Assembly (NCBI RefSeq): GCF_001411555.2
Contig: NC_049905.1
Coordinates: 11,685,053-11,749,052, forward strand
Length of the DNA: 64,000 nt
Source: Juglans regia
Taxonomy: Eukaryota > Streptophyta > Magnoliopsida > Fagales > Juglandaceae
Direction of reading: 5' to 3'
Positions 24,240-34,414 of this stretch are shown in pieces. Within the stretch, counting starts at the first letter, position 1; each line of letters begins with the position of its first letter. The position numbers and the translations under genes were made by a program. Below the pieces are notes generated by a model, which had not been told where the DNA came from, did no database searches, and saw only the letters and a list, made by a program, of their open reading frames with translations.

Positions 24240-25765
24240 ATGCCGCCAAAGAGGAAGGAAGTTCGCAACCCATCTCCACCTGTTCCTAGCTCTCCTTCAG
24301 ACTCACCATTAGAGATTGATTCTACAGAACAAGGTAAAAATTTAATACTCATAAAAGTTATTAATTAAGGTCCTGTAATAGAAATATAAATGCAATTGAT
24401 TACAATGTTATATTTTATAGAATCTACAGTACAATCTCGTCAAGGTCGAGGCACCACTAGAGGGGTGACGTTGGAAAAATATCGGAAGGTGGGTAAGATC
24501 AAGGTTAACATTCCTGACGAACATACTGGGGGCGAAGGACAACCAGCAGCTTGGCTTGCATCACATGTGGGTGCTCTTACACGAACTTACGCACCTTTGG
24601 CAACGACTTCATGGAAGAAAGTCCCCCAAGATGTTAAAGAGCTTATCAAGAAGCGTTGTTTGGTAATGTTTAAAATATTGATTTAGTAGAATAAATTCCT
24701 ATACTTTACTTAAATTTAGAATATTATAAATGATAATGTGTTTGTGACTATTTTTTTAAGGATGATTTCGAATTAAATTTTGGTCGGAGAGAGGAGCGTA
24801 AGACTGTGGAAGAGCTTATGGGTAATGCATTCCGCAAATATAAGGCGAGGTGTCATGAGTATTATAATAAGTTTGAGAAGAAGTAAGATGCACGCCAACA
24901 TCCTTTCCAGGATGTCCGACCTTCTGAGTGGGAAAAACTTTGTGACATGTTTGAGGATCCATCATATCAGGTATAATGAAATTTAATTATTTTACTTGTC
25001 ATATCTGTCATTTCGCTTCATAATATTTTCAATTTCTTTGCAGGAGCGAAGTTCTATAAACAAAACAAATAGATCAAAATTGAAGATTAATCATCATGCA
25101 GGCTCAAGATCTTTCCATCGTCTTTCTCAGAAATTGGTATTGCTATTTTTTTTATTGGATATAGTTAATTATTTGGACTCATCATAATGACTTTATATCT
25201 TTAACACATTTATTGTAGCAAGATTCAGATACTAATTATGATCTGACAAAATTATATGCTGCATCGCACACTGATCGTAATGGAGAGTGGACTCATCCTG
25301 ATGCCCGTGAAAATTATGTAAGTTTTATAACCTGTTTGAATTAAATATATTAGAATATTTATGACGATATTAATTCTTTATCTTATATATGGCTAGGATA
25401 AAATGGTTGCCCTACGTGCTGAATCTGCGTCAGATCAAAATTCCTCAACAAGTGATATTGAGATTTTTACACAAGTCCTGGGTCAACGTTCAGGATATTT
25501 GAGGGGTTTGGGTCGTTGTGTAAAGCCTGGTCCCTCTTCCTCTTCTTCTGGGAATGCATCTATGACTTCTATAGCGCTAGAGAATGCGAATTCCAGAATC
25601 GAAGAATTGACTGCAAGACAGCATGAGTTAGAGGCTCAATTGGCAAAACAAGCAGATATGGAGATGCGCCTCAAACAACATGAAGAACAACAAGAAGAGT
25701 TCAGAAGACAGATGCAACTCCAAATGCAGCAGCTTATGCAACAGTACAGACCTCCAAACAACTGA
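24240..25765 (+). pseudogene. TNPA-like CACTA protein (Transposase_24 type), six exons, one stop
   Basis: Exons by eye are 24240-24333, 24421-24662, 24761-24970, 25044-25136, 25219-25317 and 25397-25765. Every intron is GT...AG and phases agree, giving 369 codons including the stop. Exons 2-5 match the plant En/Spm Transposase_24 pattern: WKKVPQDVKELIKKR, then D-F-E-L, then RSSINKTNRSKLKINHHAGS, then a DKM segment followed by VLGQRSGYLRGLG. The C-terminus is a Gln/Glu-rich coiled coil (about residues 310-365). An in-frame TAA at 24884-24886 breaks exon 3, although the codons after it still look conserved. It lies within GTAAGATG, so an alternative donor is possible. TNPA-type proteins bind subterminal repeats; the likely sites here are the GTTCGAAC palindromes. 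Confidence 0.82.
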
Positions 25766-25934
25766 TGGATTTTGGGATTATCTATTTATGTACGAACAAT
25801 ACCTGTCTCGACTGTTATTTATTTACTTTGCGCTTATTTTCACACTTTTGTGAGTGTTAAACAGTTTTTAATGTATTGTGGCAAATAGTATGAATGTCTA
25901 TTTGGTTTTCTATTATTGATTTAAATTAAAGAGA

Positions 25935-26315
25935 TATCGTTCGAACGAACGTAAAACGTTCGAACTCTATGTAACGACAATAGCGTTCGAACGTAGACAA
26001 TATGTTCGAACGAAATTCATGTTCTTCGTGTTCGAACGATCACACAATGTTCGAACGTAAATAATTTCAGTCCTGTTCGAACATATCCTATACCGTTCGA
26101 ATCCATATAGCGCGTTCGACCTGACCATTTAACGTTCGAACACAAAGACAATTCATAACGTTCGAACGAATTCATGTGTGTTCGAACATATTTCGAAATC
26201 GTTCAAACAGGTTACTACTGTTCGAACTTAAAAATTTTACCGTTTGAACTATTTTCTGGGACGAATTTAAACCGTGACGAAAAATTTTTTTCGTTCGAAC
26301 GTGTTCGAACGGTTT
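25935..26315. repeat. CACTA right subterminal repeats (GTTCGAAC palindromes)
   Basis: About twenty copies or one-base variants of GTTCGAAC occur in 380 bp, in changing flanks such as TCGTTCGAACGAACG and GTGTTCGAACGATC. The density is higher than at the left end. They are followed at 26260-26490 by alternating GGGACGAAA and TTTCGTCCC segments able to fold back. Confidence 0.9.
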
Positions 26316-26494
26316 CCTTCAATTTCGTCCCAAAAGAAATTTTTTGGGACGAAATGGTGATTTTCGTCCCAAAATACCTTTTGGCACAGTGATATTGGAA
26401 CGACTTTGGGACGAATTTTTTTCGTCCCAAAAATTTTTACGGGATGAAATTGGGGTCTTTTGGGACGAAAATTTTCGTCCCAAAAGACCCTTTC

Positions 26495-26504
26495 TGTTGT
26501 AGTG
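26495..26504 (-). repeat. CACTA right terminal inverted repeat
   Basis: TGTTGTAGTG, the inverted match of 15267-15276, followed by target duplication AAG at 26505-26507. Confidence 0.95.
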
Positions 26505-26507
26505 AAG

Positions 26508-27081
26508 GGTTAACCGTCTCCACAATGTTATCTTCAAGATTTTCGAACCAAATTTATCCATCAATAAGAGGTCATGTATGTGTAGATACGTGCTTGTGTA
26601 ATAAAGTGAGCATGAAAACAGTGAAACTTTTTATATAAAAGTAGTATAATAAACTCCACATAAACTTGTGCTAAGGATTTTTTTTTTAAAACAAAATAAA
26701 GATATATATATAACCAGAAAATGATACCGACTTATAGAAAAACAACAAGTCCCCCAACCTAAACCGAACATTGTCCTCAATGTGAAGATTATATACTCGA
26801 ATAGATATCTTCCATGTGCACAACCAAAATATAGTAGGGACATGAGAATTCAGAACAATAAGAGAGGGCGAGGAGAGATTTACTTGATCAAGCTAATTAT
26901 TGAAAATCTATATCCTGCAAAATATTAGCTAAAAAAAAAGAAAAAGAAAAAAACTAGTCACCAAAATAAAAATCAAATGAAAATAAAAAGAGGCCAAAAG
27001 AAGAAAAAAATGCAATTTTTGTTTTTTTGTTTTTTACATTAATCTATAACGTACACAACTGTAGATTAATTCTGATAAGCT
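26508..27081 (-). other. Athila-like 3' untranslated region next to pol
   Basis: On the minus strand, downstream of the integrase end, the sequence at about 26738-26782 contains ATTGAGGACAATGTTCGG, then GTTTAGGTTGGGGG. This short motif (GAGGACAATG... followed by TTGGGGG) commonly lies just after pol in Athila-type elements. Otherwise it is A/T-rich with poly-A/G runs on + (26930-27020). No gene is seen. Confidence 0.65.
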
Positions 27082-28298
27082 CTAGATTGTAGTTCCTAGG
27101 AAAATATTTAAGCAAGAATTATAAAGAAGAAATTTCTGACGTGTTTCAAAAGATTTTCTAGATATATTTTGATGATGAACCATTTTCATTCGTTCATTAT
27201 ATGGTTTGGCACAATCGTTTGTATCATTGTAGATCTCCTCTAACTCATTTAGTTGTAGTTTTCTATGGGCACTTGCTTTGTCAAGGTCAAAGTTTAACTG
27301 TTTAATAATATTCCAATACACTTTATGATCTAGCTCAATGGAGAGATGGCAGTCCTTATCGAAAGTAATTCTGTATGGAGACATTCCAATGGGTGTCTTA
27401 AATGTTATGGTATGCCCATAATGCATCATTGAGTCTACGTGACCAATCCTTTCGAGTCAGGTTTACCATTTTCTCTAATATCCTCTTGATTTTCCTATTG
27501 GATATTATTACTTGACCACTTATCTGTGGATAATAAGGAGTGACAACTTTATAGGTTATAACATATTTCTTCATTAATTGTTCAAAATATTAATTGCAAA
27601 AGTGCTTTCCACCATCACTAATAACAGCGAGTGGTACGAAAGCATGCAAAAATACTTTCCCTTACAAACTTGTGGACAACTTTATGATTATTACTTCTAC
27701 AAGAACCGACCTCTACCTATTTAGACACATACTCCACTCTGACAATGACCTAAACGCTTTCAAATGAATTAGGGAAGGGACCCATGAAATCAATACCCCA
27801 AACATCGAATATTTCTCACTAGAATAGGGTTCAAGGGCATCATATTTCTTCTTCCATTATTTCTCAACTTCCGACATCTCTCATAGGCAAAACAATAGAC
27901 ATGAGAATCACGAAAAATAGAAGGCCAATGAAAACCACATTATAAAATTTTTGCAACTGTCTTTCTTAAACTAAAGTGACCTCACATGCTTCGTCATGGC
28001 AAAAGGAGATGATATTGTTTTGGTCACTTTGAGGGATAAGTACTTGAACAAGTATGCATCATCCCAAAAGAAATGCTTAACCTCAACCAAAAATTTGAAT
28101 CTGTCTCATTTGGTCCAATGTGAAGGCATTTGGTTAGTAACAAGGTAGTTCACAATATCAGCATACCAAGGTATCTGGGAGACCTACATCAACTGCTCAT
28201 CAGGAAAGGTATTTGTAATGGGTATGTTGTCCTTATTTTGCTCTACTACCAACCTAGACAAATGGTTAGCAACCACATTTTCCGACCCAATCTTGTCC
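27082..28298 (-). pseudogene. Athila-like integrase remnant
   Basis: Minus-strand frames with many stops follow the integrase: pieces of the zinc region and core from about 28130 down to 27430, and a cleaner 115-codon piece at 27429-27082 reading TPIGMSPYRITFDKDCHLSIELDHKVYW... and LNFDLDKA. This is the characteristic C-terminal stretch of Athila/Ogre-type integrases. The upstream edge abuts the nested gypsy element at 28303. The host reading (ENVVANHLS, end of RNase H) continues across it to sequence at 32957. Confidence 0.85.
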
Positions 28299-28303
28299 CA
28301 AAT

Positions 28304-29109
28304 GATATGAACCCATAGGAATAGAATCCCTTGAACCCACAATCATTTTGAAAACTCATCCAAAAAAGCCAATGGAAAATTAAGACCCGTTGAGGAACTC
28401 GTTTCAAGAATTTAGATTATATGAAAATTTAGACCCGTTGAAAAACATGCCTCAAAAACCTAAATTATAAGGAAGAATGCCACAAAGGTTGTGATTTGCC
28501 TTTGATAAGTTCAAAAGTTCATTCAAGAACAAGAGGAGAAAAACTCAACTCTCAATGAATAAATTTATCATATTTCATAAACTGATTAAAATGAGGCTAC
28601 AAAATGTATTTAAACCAAAACCTAATAAAAATCCTAGCCAAAATAAATCTTCATATTTCAAAAATACCCCTGAATGAATAGTATTGCAGCTACAGTAACT
28701 TGGTTATAGTACTCGGCTACAATAACTTCTTGAAACCTAGTTCAACAAAATAATAACTTTCCCAACATGCCCTTGAATAGGCACCCCATTAAGTCTTCAT
28801 AATAAACTCAATTATTCTAAACTAATAAAATAAGTCCTTTAAATGAATTAAACAAGATGAAACCCTTCAAGTGCCCAAAGCCTTTAAGTCATGTTATTAC
28901 TCTCTTCCATAACTTGTATCAAATGAATCAAAACTGGATCTTCATTTTTCAAGCCCATCTTGAATGTTGGGCTCTTGCTAGACTCATCCCAAGTAGATTG
29001 CATCAATCCTTGCATTGTCTCCTTGATCTTCTTGGCTCTTGACCTTATAATTGGCCTATCCAAAATTTGCAAAGGATCTTTAAGACTAGGTCCATCTTGG
29101 TGCCCATCA
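28304..29109 (-). repeat. 3' LTR of nested gypsy element
   Basis: TGATATGAAC... to ...GGTGCCCATCA on +, 806 bp. It aligns along its length with 32141-32951, with many scattered substitutions and small indels. It is bordered on the right by the purine tract. Confidence 0.92.
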
Positions 29110-29816
29110 TTCCCCCTCTCCTCAAAAGGATTCGACATCGAATCTCCACTTGCATCAAATGGAAAAATGTTAGTAACAATGAAAATAGCAGAAATATGAT
29201 ACTTACCTGGAAGATTCACTTGATATGCATTATCATTAATTTGTTCAATAATTTGGAAAAGACCATTCAAGCTACTCCTGTCATCAACAGGTAAATGTAT
29301 TAAATTTAAAGGAGTAAATGGATTAAGTCTATGAACAATTTTAAAAGGTGAAAATTTAGTAATAGCATGAACACTCCAATTATATGTAAACTCAATGAAT
29401 GTCAAACAATACTCCCACAAATGTTCATGAAACACATCTAAAGTCTTCCTTACATCAAAATGATCACTCCGATTATATGGAAACCTAATGAAAGATAAAT
29501 GATACTCCCGCAAACATTCATGCAACAAATCAATGAAAGACAAAAAATACTCCCATAAACTTTCATGCGACACGTCTAAAATCTTCTTTACTCCAAAATG
29601 ACCACTCCAATTATATGCAAACTCAATGAAAGTCAAATAATACTCCTGCAAATGTTTATGCAACAAGTCAATGAATGGAAAATGATACTCCCACAAACGT
29701 TCATGTAACACGTCTAAACTTTTTTTTACTCCAAAATGACCCATCAAACCAAATTCATACACAAGCAACTCACGCATAAGACTAGTAGGCTCACAAAGTC
29801 TATTCTCTTTAAACAA
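28884..29816 (-). pseudogene. Gypsy integrase remnant with tandem internal duplications
   Basis: A 310-codon open frame on the minus strand that runs into the LTR. Its N-terminal part corresponds to the RNase H/integrase junction (FKENRLCEP, LMGHFGVKKSLDVLHE). Residues 25-160 then consist of about three imperfect copies of a roughly 45-residue unit containing HFGVKK.LDV.HE.LWEY and FIEF.YNWS. The integrase catalytic core, which should follow once, is missing. After the repeats the normal C-terminal part resumes (VHAITKFSPFKIVHRLNP, then INDNAYQVNLPGKYHIS, then SRAKKIKE). It cannot be a working integrase. The frame has stayed open, perhaps because the repeated unit length is a multiple of three. 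Confidence 0.85.
29110..29125 (-). other. Polypurine tract of nested gypsy element
   Basis: On the minus strand GAGGAGAGGGGGAA directly precedes the 3' LTR start TGATGGGCACC. This is the expected primer for plus-strand DNA synthesis. Confidence 0.85.
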
Positions 29817-29819
29817 ATA

Positions 29820-30299
29820 TCAATCTAGTCTATAAAACTGACCAAACGATGCTTTCTCATGTATTCGATACACACTAGCTAAGCCATCATCATTAACATA
29901 CAATTTTTTATCATATTCAAGTCTCAATAACTTTACATGTAAAATGATGACAATGACATACTTTCTTGCAAAAGCGTCAACCACAGAGTTTTCCTTACCT
30001 TGTGTGTACTTGATTATATGAGGAAATGTTTCAATGAATTGCACCCACTTGACATGCATTCTATTCAACTTACCTCGTCCCTTCAAGTGCGTCAAAGACT
30101 CATGTTCATCAAAGAAAGGTTGGGTAGGCATTGTCGCACCTGGCACAATGTAATGCTCTATTTCTCTAATAGGTGGCAATCCATTAAACACACCGCTAGG
30201 AATCATGACCTCATATCCCTGCAACAACGAAACAACAACACTAGGCAAAGAGTTGTTAAATTCGTTAGTATAAAAGCTTGCCTTAGCATAAAAACTCAC
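29820..30299 (-). pseudogene. Gypsy pol remnant: RT start joined to RNase H end
   Basis: A 159-codon minus frame. Its first half contains IPSGVFNGLPPIREIEHYIVPGA, the region just before RT in gypsy pol. Its second half has KGRGKLNRMHVKWVQFIETF and YTQGKENSVVDAFARKY, the end of RNase H. The whole RT catalytic region between them has been deleted, leaving a short in-frame join near residue 75. Confidence 0.85.
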
Positions 30300-30700
30300 T
30301 TTTATTTTTCTGTTTCTTTCTACAATCTCTCTTTCTTTTTCCTCTCATGGTTCCACTCTTTTTTCTTAAGTCTCAACCACCTCTCTATTTTCTTTTTCGC
30401 TCTCTTTCTCTTGACGTTTCGACCTCATTCTCTTTTTTCCTCTCACTCACTTTTTCATTTTCACTCTCGTTTTTTCTTTCATTCTCCTATTATTTTGAAC
30501 TCTCGGCCTCACAATTATTTTTCAACTCATTCACTCTTTCTCTTAGGGTTTCAACCTTACCCTTATTTCTCTCTCTCCCTTTCGGTCTCACTATTTCTTT
30601 TTTTCTCAATCTTATTCTCACTTTTACTCCATCTTTTTTTTTTATCAATCTCACTTTTAAGCTCTGGTTGGTCTTCATGGACCTGTGTTGGAGTTAAATG
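30300..30700 (+). repeat. Pyrimidine-rich low-complexity tract
   Basis: Long CT- and TTTTC-rich sequence on + (AG-rich on -). The open frames over it (Phe/Ser/Leu strings on +, Lys/Arg/Glu on -) are composition artefacts. On the minus strand it sits inside the protease-RT linker of the nested element. Confidence 0.7.
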
Positions 30701-31232
30701 AACAAATTTGATTTTTTTCCAATCATTTTCAAAACTGTAAATATTCCTTAACCAATCATGAACCACTTTCCTATCATACTGCAACGGCTTCACAAACAAA
30801 ATATGGCCAGCATGCATAGGTACTACATCACAAATCACCACATCCTGGTATTTCTAATTTGAAAAAGAAACTAGTACTTGCTTATTTACCCTAAACTCTC
30901 AACAATCACTCAATCACTGCAACTTGTATGGTCTAAGATCAAGGTAGGTAAATTCAATTTCTCAACTAAAGTAGTGCTTGCCAAATTAATACAACTCCTC
31001 CCATCAATATTCATACTATATAGTTTGTTGTTGATGTGGTATCTAGTATGAAAAATGTGCTCGCTCTGCTGCTATGTATCATATCCATCTTAATTTTTGT
31101 ATTGAGAGCATGCCTGGCAACAAGAGACTCACCATACTCTTCATTCTTACACTTACGTTCAAATACTAGGCTCACGCCTTTTCCTATCTCTCCCACCTTA
31201 CAGTTTTCTACACACTGTATCTTATTGATCAA
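30563..31232 (-). pseudogene. Gypsy protease-region remnant
   Basis: The minus frame at 30841-30563 reads CDVVPMHAGHILFVKPLQYDRKVVHDW, the stretch C-terminal to the gypsy retropepsin. Upstream, about 31000-30960, resembles the protease active-site area (NIDGRSC..LAST). At 31232-31011 a frame resembles the linker before it (ARHALNTKIKMD). No gag was recognised further upstream (31240-32120), which is an AT/CT-rich leader-like region. Confidence 0.75.
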
Positions 31233-31239
31233 TCCTATC

Positions 31240-32123
31240 CCTCACTTCCCCCAACACAAAATTCAACTATTCAAATTGTTGTTGCATGGCATGCAACATA
31301 AAGAATGAGTTATATGTCATCTCCTTTTGTGATGAGTCACTCTTATGAGACATCGTAATGCGCTACACAAAAAGAATGACAAAAAAAATGTTAGTGGAAA
31401 ACCTTACATACTCCCTTACGTGTTTACACTCAAATAATGACACTCCACTCGTCTTTCACTCTTAATTGACTTTTTTTCCCGATAATAGTCTCACACTCTC
31501 TTGCCTTTTACCTTAAGAGTTTTCCCGTTCAAGTTCTTTAAGAACTAGTTGAACTAAATCAAGACAATACAACCTTGTATTATTCTAACCAGCAATAGGT
31601 TTAAGAATCAAGGAAGGAATAGAATGATACGAGACTCAAGTAATTTATACGAGGGAAAGAGTAATTATAAAACAAAATACCAACTAGAAAGATGTATTCA
31701 ACCCCTTTGATGATAAAACTCAATCTACAAATGTCTTTCTTTCTCTTTGTTGTAATAATGTAGCAACCTTTGAATATGCAACCTTTTCTTCTCTTCTTCT
31801 CTTTTTTTCGATTTTTTTTTTCCTTTCTTTCTTTTATTTTCTTTTCCTTTCTTTTATTTTCTCTTATTTTCTCTAATTCAATCACAAACAACAATATTCA
31901 ATTGTGAAAATCAAGCAATTGAATTCAAACATACAAGAATTGACAATAAAGTAGAAAAGAATCAATGGAATGACACTTGCTTGACAAACATAGAGATGTA
32001 AGAAACCTTAGAATTTTGAAACCTTAGGTTTTTTTTTTTTTTCAAACCCTATAACAATAAAGCCCTAGAATCAAATTTAAAGATACAAGAATTAAAAGAT
32101 AGAATCAGACCTGATTGAAAATC
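31240..32123. other. Leader region of nested gypsy element, no gag found
   Basis: Non-coding sequence with a CT-rich block at 31785-31870 and T/A runs. Gag, which should lie here, is absent, so the element is deleted at both gag and RT. Confidence 0.6.
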
Positions 32124-32140
32124 GAGCTCTGAACACCAAA
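32124..32140 (-). other. Primer-binding site of nested gypsy element
   Basis: On the minus strand TTTGGTGTTCAGAGCTC directly follows the LTR end CATATCA. It matches the TGGTATCAGAGC type (Met-tRNA) with small changes, as in plant chromoviruses. Confidence 0.8.
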
Positions 32141-32951
32141 TGATATGAACATGTGGGAATGAAATTCCTTGAACTCACAATCAATTTGAAAAAGTCGCCC
32201 AAAAAAGCTAGAATCAAGCCAATGGAAAATTTTGACCTGTTGAGGAACTCGTTTCAAGAATCTAGATTATATAAAAATCTAAACCCGTTGAAGAATTTGT
32301 CTCAAGAACCTAAATTATAAGGAAGAACGCCACAAAGGTTGTGATTTACCTTTGATAAGTTCAAAAATTCATTCAAGAATAAGAGGAGATAAACTCAACT
32401 CACAATGAATAAATTCATTAAATTTCATAAACTGATTAAAATGAGGTTACAAAGAGTATTTAAAGTAAAACCTAATTAAAACCATAGCCAGAATAAATCT
32501 CCATCTTCCAAAAATGCCCCTGAGTGAATAGTGTCACAGCTACAGTAACTTGGCTACAGTAACTTCTAGAAACCCTAGTTCAATAAAATAATAACTTTTC
32601 CAACATGCCCTTGAATAGGCGCCCCCCTTAAATCATTCTCATAATAAACTCAATTATTCTAAACAAATAAAATAAGTCATTTAAATGAATTAAATAAGTT
32701 GAAGGCTTTCAAGTACCCAAAGCCTCTAAGTCATATTGTTGCCCACTTCTATAGCTTGTATCAAATGAATCAAAACTGTATCTTCAACCTTCTAGCCCAT
32801 CTTGAATGTTGGGCTCTTGCTAGACTCGTCCCAAGTGAATTGTACCAATCATTGCATTGTCTCCTTGATCTTTTTGGCTCTTGACCTTGTATTTGTCCCA
32901 TCTAGAACTTGCAAAGGATCTTTATGACTAGGTCTATCTTGGTGCCCATCA
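32141..32951 (-). repeat. 5' LTR of nested gypsy element
   Basis: TGATATGAAC... to ...GGTGCCCATCA on +, 811 bp, partner of 28304-29109. The pair differs at many positions by eye, so the insertion is not recent. Confidence 0.92.
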
Positions 32952-32956
32952 TCAAA

Positions 32957-34409
32957 TCTCAAGATCAAACTCTTGTAGCAACAGAACTCATCGAATCAAA
33001 TAGGGCTTAGCATCCTTTTGCAGAACAAATATCTCAATGCAGCATGATCTGAATAAATCACTACCTTAGACCCTAAAAAATATGATCGAAACTTGTACAA
33101 TGCGAACACTATAGCCAACAACTCTTTTTTTTGTCGTGGAAAAAGTTAGCTGAGCATCATTGAGGGTATGATAGGTATAATAAATCACATGGGAAATTTT
33201 TGTTAATAAGCTATCCCAAAACAGCACCAATCGCATATATAGAGGCATCACACATAATCTCAAAAGGCACACTCCAATTAGGTGGTCGAATGATAGATGC
33301 CAGCATTAATTCAATTTTTTTTTTCAAAAGCATTAAGGCACTCTTCATCAAACACAAACGGGGTATCTTTGGCAAACAAGTTGCAGAGAGGCCTAGAAAT
33401 CTTACTAAAATCCTTGATAAACCTTCGATAAAATCTTGCATGGCCTAAAAATGATCTGATTCCTTTCAAATTTCTTGGAGGCGGAAGATTATAAATTAAA
33501 TCAAATTTAGTCCTATCATCCACAATTCCATTTTGTGATATTATATGCCCAATAACAATTCCCTTCCTTACCATGAAATGACACTTCTCCCAAATTAAGC
33601 ACAAGACTTTTTCTTTACAACCCACTAAAACCAAGGATAGGTGGTGCAAACACTCTTCAAACATGGACTCAAATACAAAAAAAATTATCCATAAATACCT
33701 CCAAGAATTTTCCTACCATGTCAGAAAAAATACTGATCATGCACCTTGAAAAGTGGTAGGTGCATTGCATAGGCCTAAAGGCATGCGACGATAGGCAAAG
33801 GTCCCAAATGGGTACGTAAAAGTGGTCTTATCTTGATCTTCTAGTGCAATGGGGACTTGGTTATAACTGGAGTACCTATCAAAAAAAAAATAATATGCAT
33901 GCCGAGCTAACCTCTCTAACATTTGATCTATAAAGGGTAGAGGAAAATGATATCTTTCCTTGTCATGGAATCTGACTTATGATAGTCAATGCATACTCTC
34001 CATCTTGTTTGCACTCATGTAGGAATTAGCTCATCAGCCTCATTCTTGACCACAGTTATACCATACTTCTTTGGCAAAACTTGTACTGGACTTACCCATT
34101 TACTATTAGAAATTGGGTAAATGTTACCAACATCCAAAAGCTTTAACACTTCAGCTCTCACAATCTCTTGCATGATAGGGTTTAGACGTCTTTATGATTC
34201 ATGAGAAGTGTTAGCATCCTCTTCCAAGTGAATTCTGTGCATAACCACTGATGGACTAAAACCTTTGATATTAGCAATTATCCAACCTATAGCTTCCTTA
34301 GGTTAGATGAGTACAATTATCAACTGACACTCCTTATAGTCATCTGAACCTAAAGCTATAATGACTGGCAAGGTTTCAGAAGAACCTAAAAACACAGATT
34401 TTAGAGTTT
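32957..34409 (-). pseudogene. Athila-like reverse transcriptase and RNase H remnant
   Basis: Minus-strand order is as follows. Pre-RT and RT start at about 34350-33930 (VLKLLDVGNIYPISNSKWVS, then KKYGITVVKNEAD). RT core at 33922-33737 (FTYPFGTFAYRRMPLGLCNA). The catalytic box at about 33695 reads FMDN, where active enzymes have Y/FMDD, so the second aspartate is lost. Then 33664-33311 (EKCHFMVRKGIVIGHIIS, IRSFLGHARFYRRFIKDFSK), then the RNase H start at about 33270 (PFEIMCDAS.YAIGAVLG) and its continuation to 32957. Stops and frameshifts separate the pieces. Motifs are those of Athila-type gypsy pol. Confidence 0.9.
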
Positions 34410-34414
34410 CAGGC

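Larger units (their letters stand above)
15267..26504 (+). mobile_element. CACTA (En/Spm) DNA transposon, 11.2 kb
   Basis: The left end is CACTACAACAAATTTG and the right end, read inward, is CACTACAACAGAAAGG. It is flanked by the 3-bp duplication AAG at 15264-15266 and 26505-26507, which is the En/Spm signature. Inside are a TNP2-type transposase gene and a TNPA-like gene on +, plus an extra gene on - near the left end. Both subterminal regions are packed with the palindrome GTTCGAAC and with inverted GGGACGAAA/TTTCGTCCC segments. Terminal and coding regions are in far better condition than the surrounding Athila host, so this is a younger insertion. One lesion in each transposase gene suggests it is not autonomous now. 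Confidence 0.95.
28304..32951 (-). mobile_element. Nested Ty3/gypsy element with both LTRs, internally deleted (4.6 kb)
   Basis: Two direct LTRs (28304-29109, 32141-32951) flank a 3.0-kb interior with a Met-tRNA-type primer site and a purine tract on the minus strand. Flanks CCAAA (28299-28303) and TCAAA (32952-32956) form a 5-bp target duplication with one mismatch. Removing the insert makes the Athila RNase H frame read on continuously, which independently confirms both ends. The interior keeps only scraps of pol: most of gag, RT and the integrase core are gone, so it needed help from other elements. Pol scraps resemble chromovirus-type gypsy proteins. Confidence 0.92.

Noticed and set aside
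15267..26504. CACTA element as a host multi-gene locus
   Set aside because: Terminal repeats, the AAG duplication and subterminal palindromes show that all three genes belong to one transposon.
26174..26638. Overlapping open frames at the right end of the CACTA element
   Set aside because: They translate the GTTCGAAC and GGGACGAAA subterminal repeats on both strands and carry no domain.
30000..30701. 233-codon open frame on +
   Set aside because: It is antisense to gypsy pol remnants and mostly a CT-rich tract coding Phe/Ser/Leu strings.
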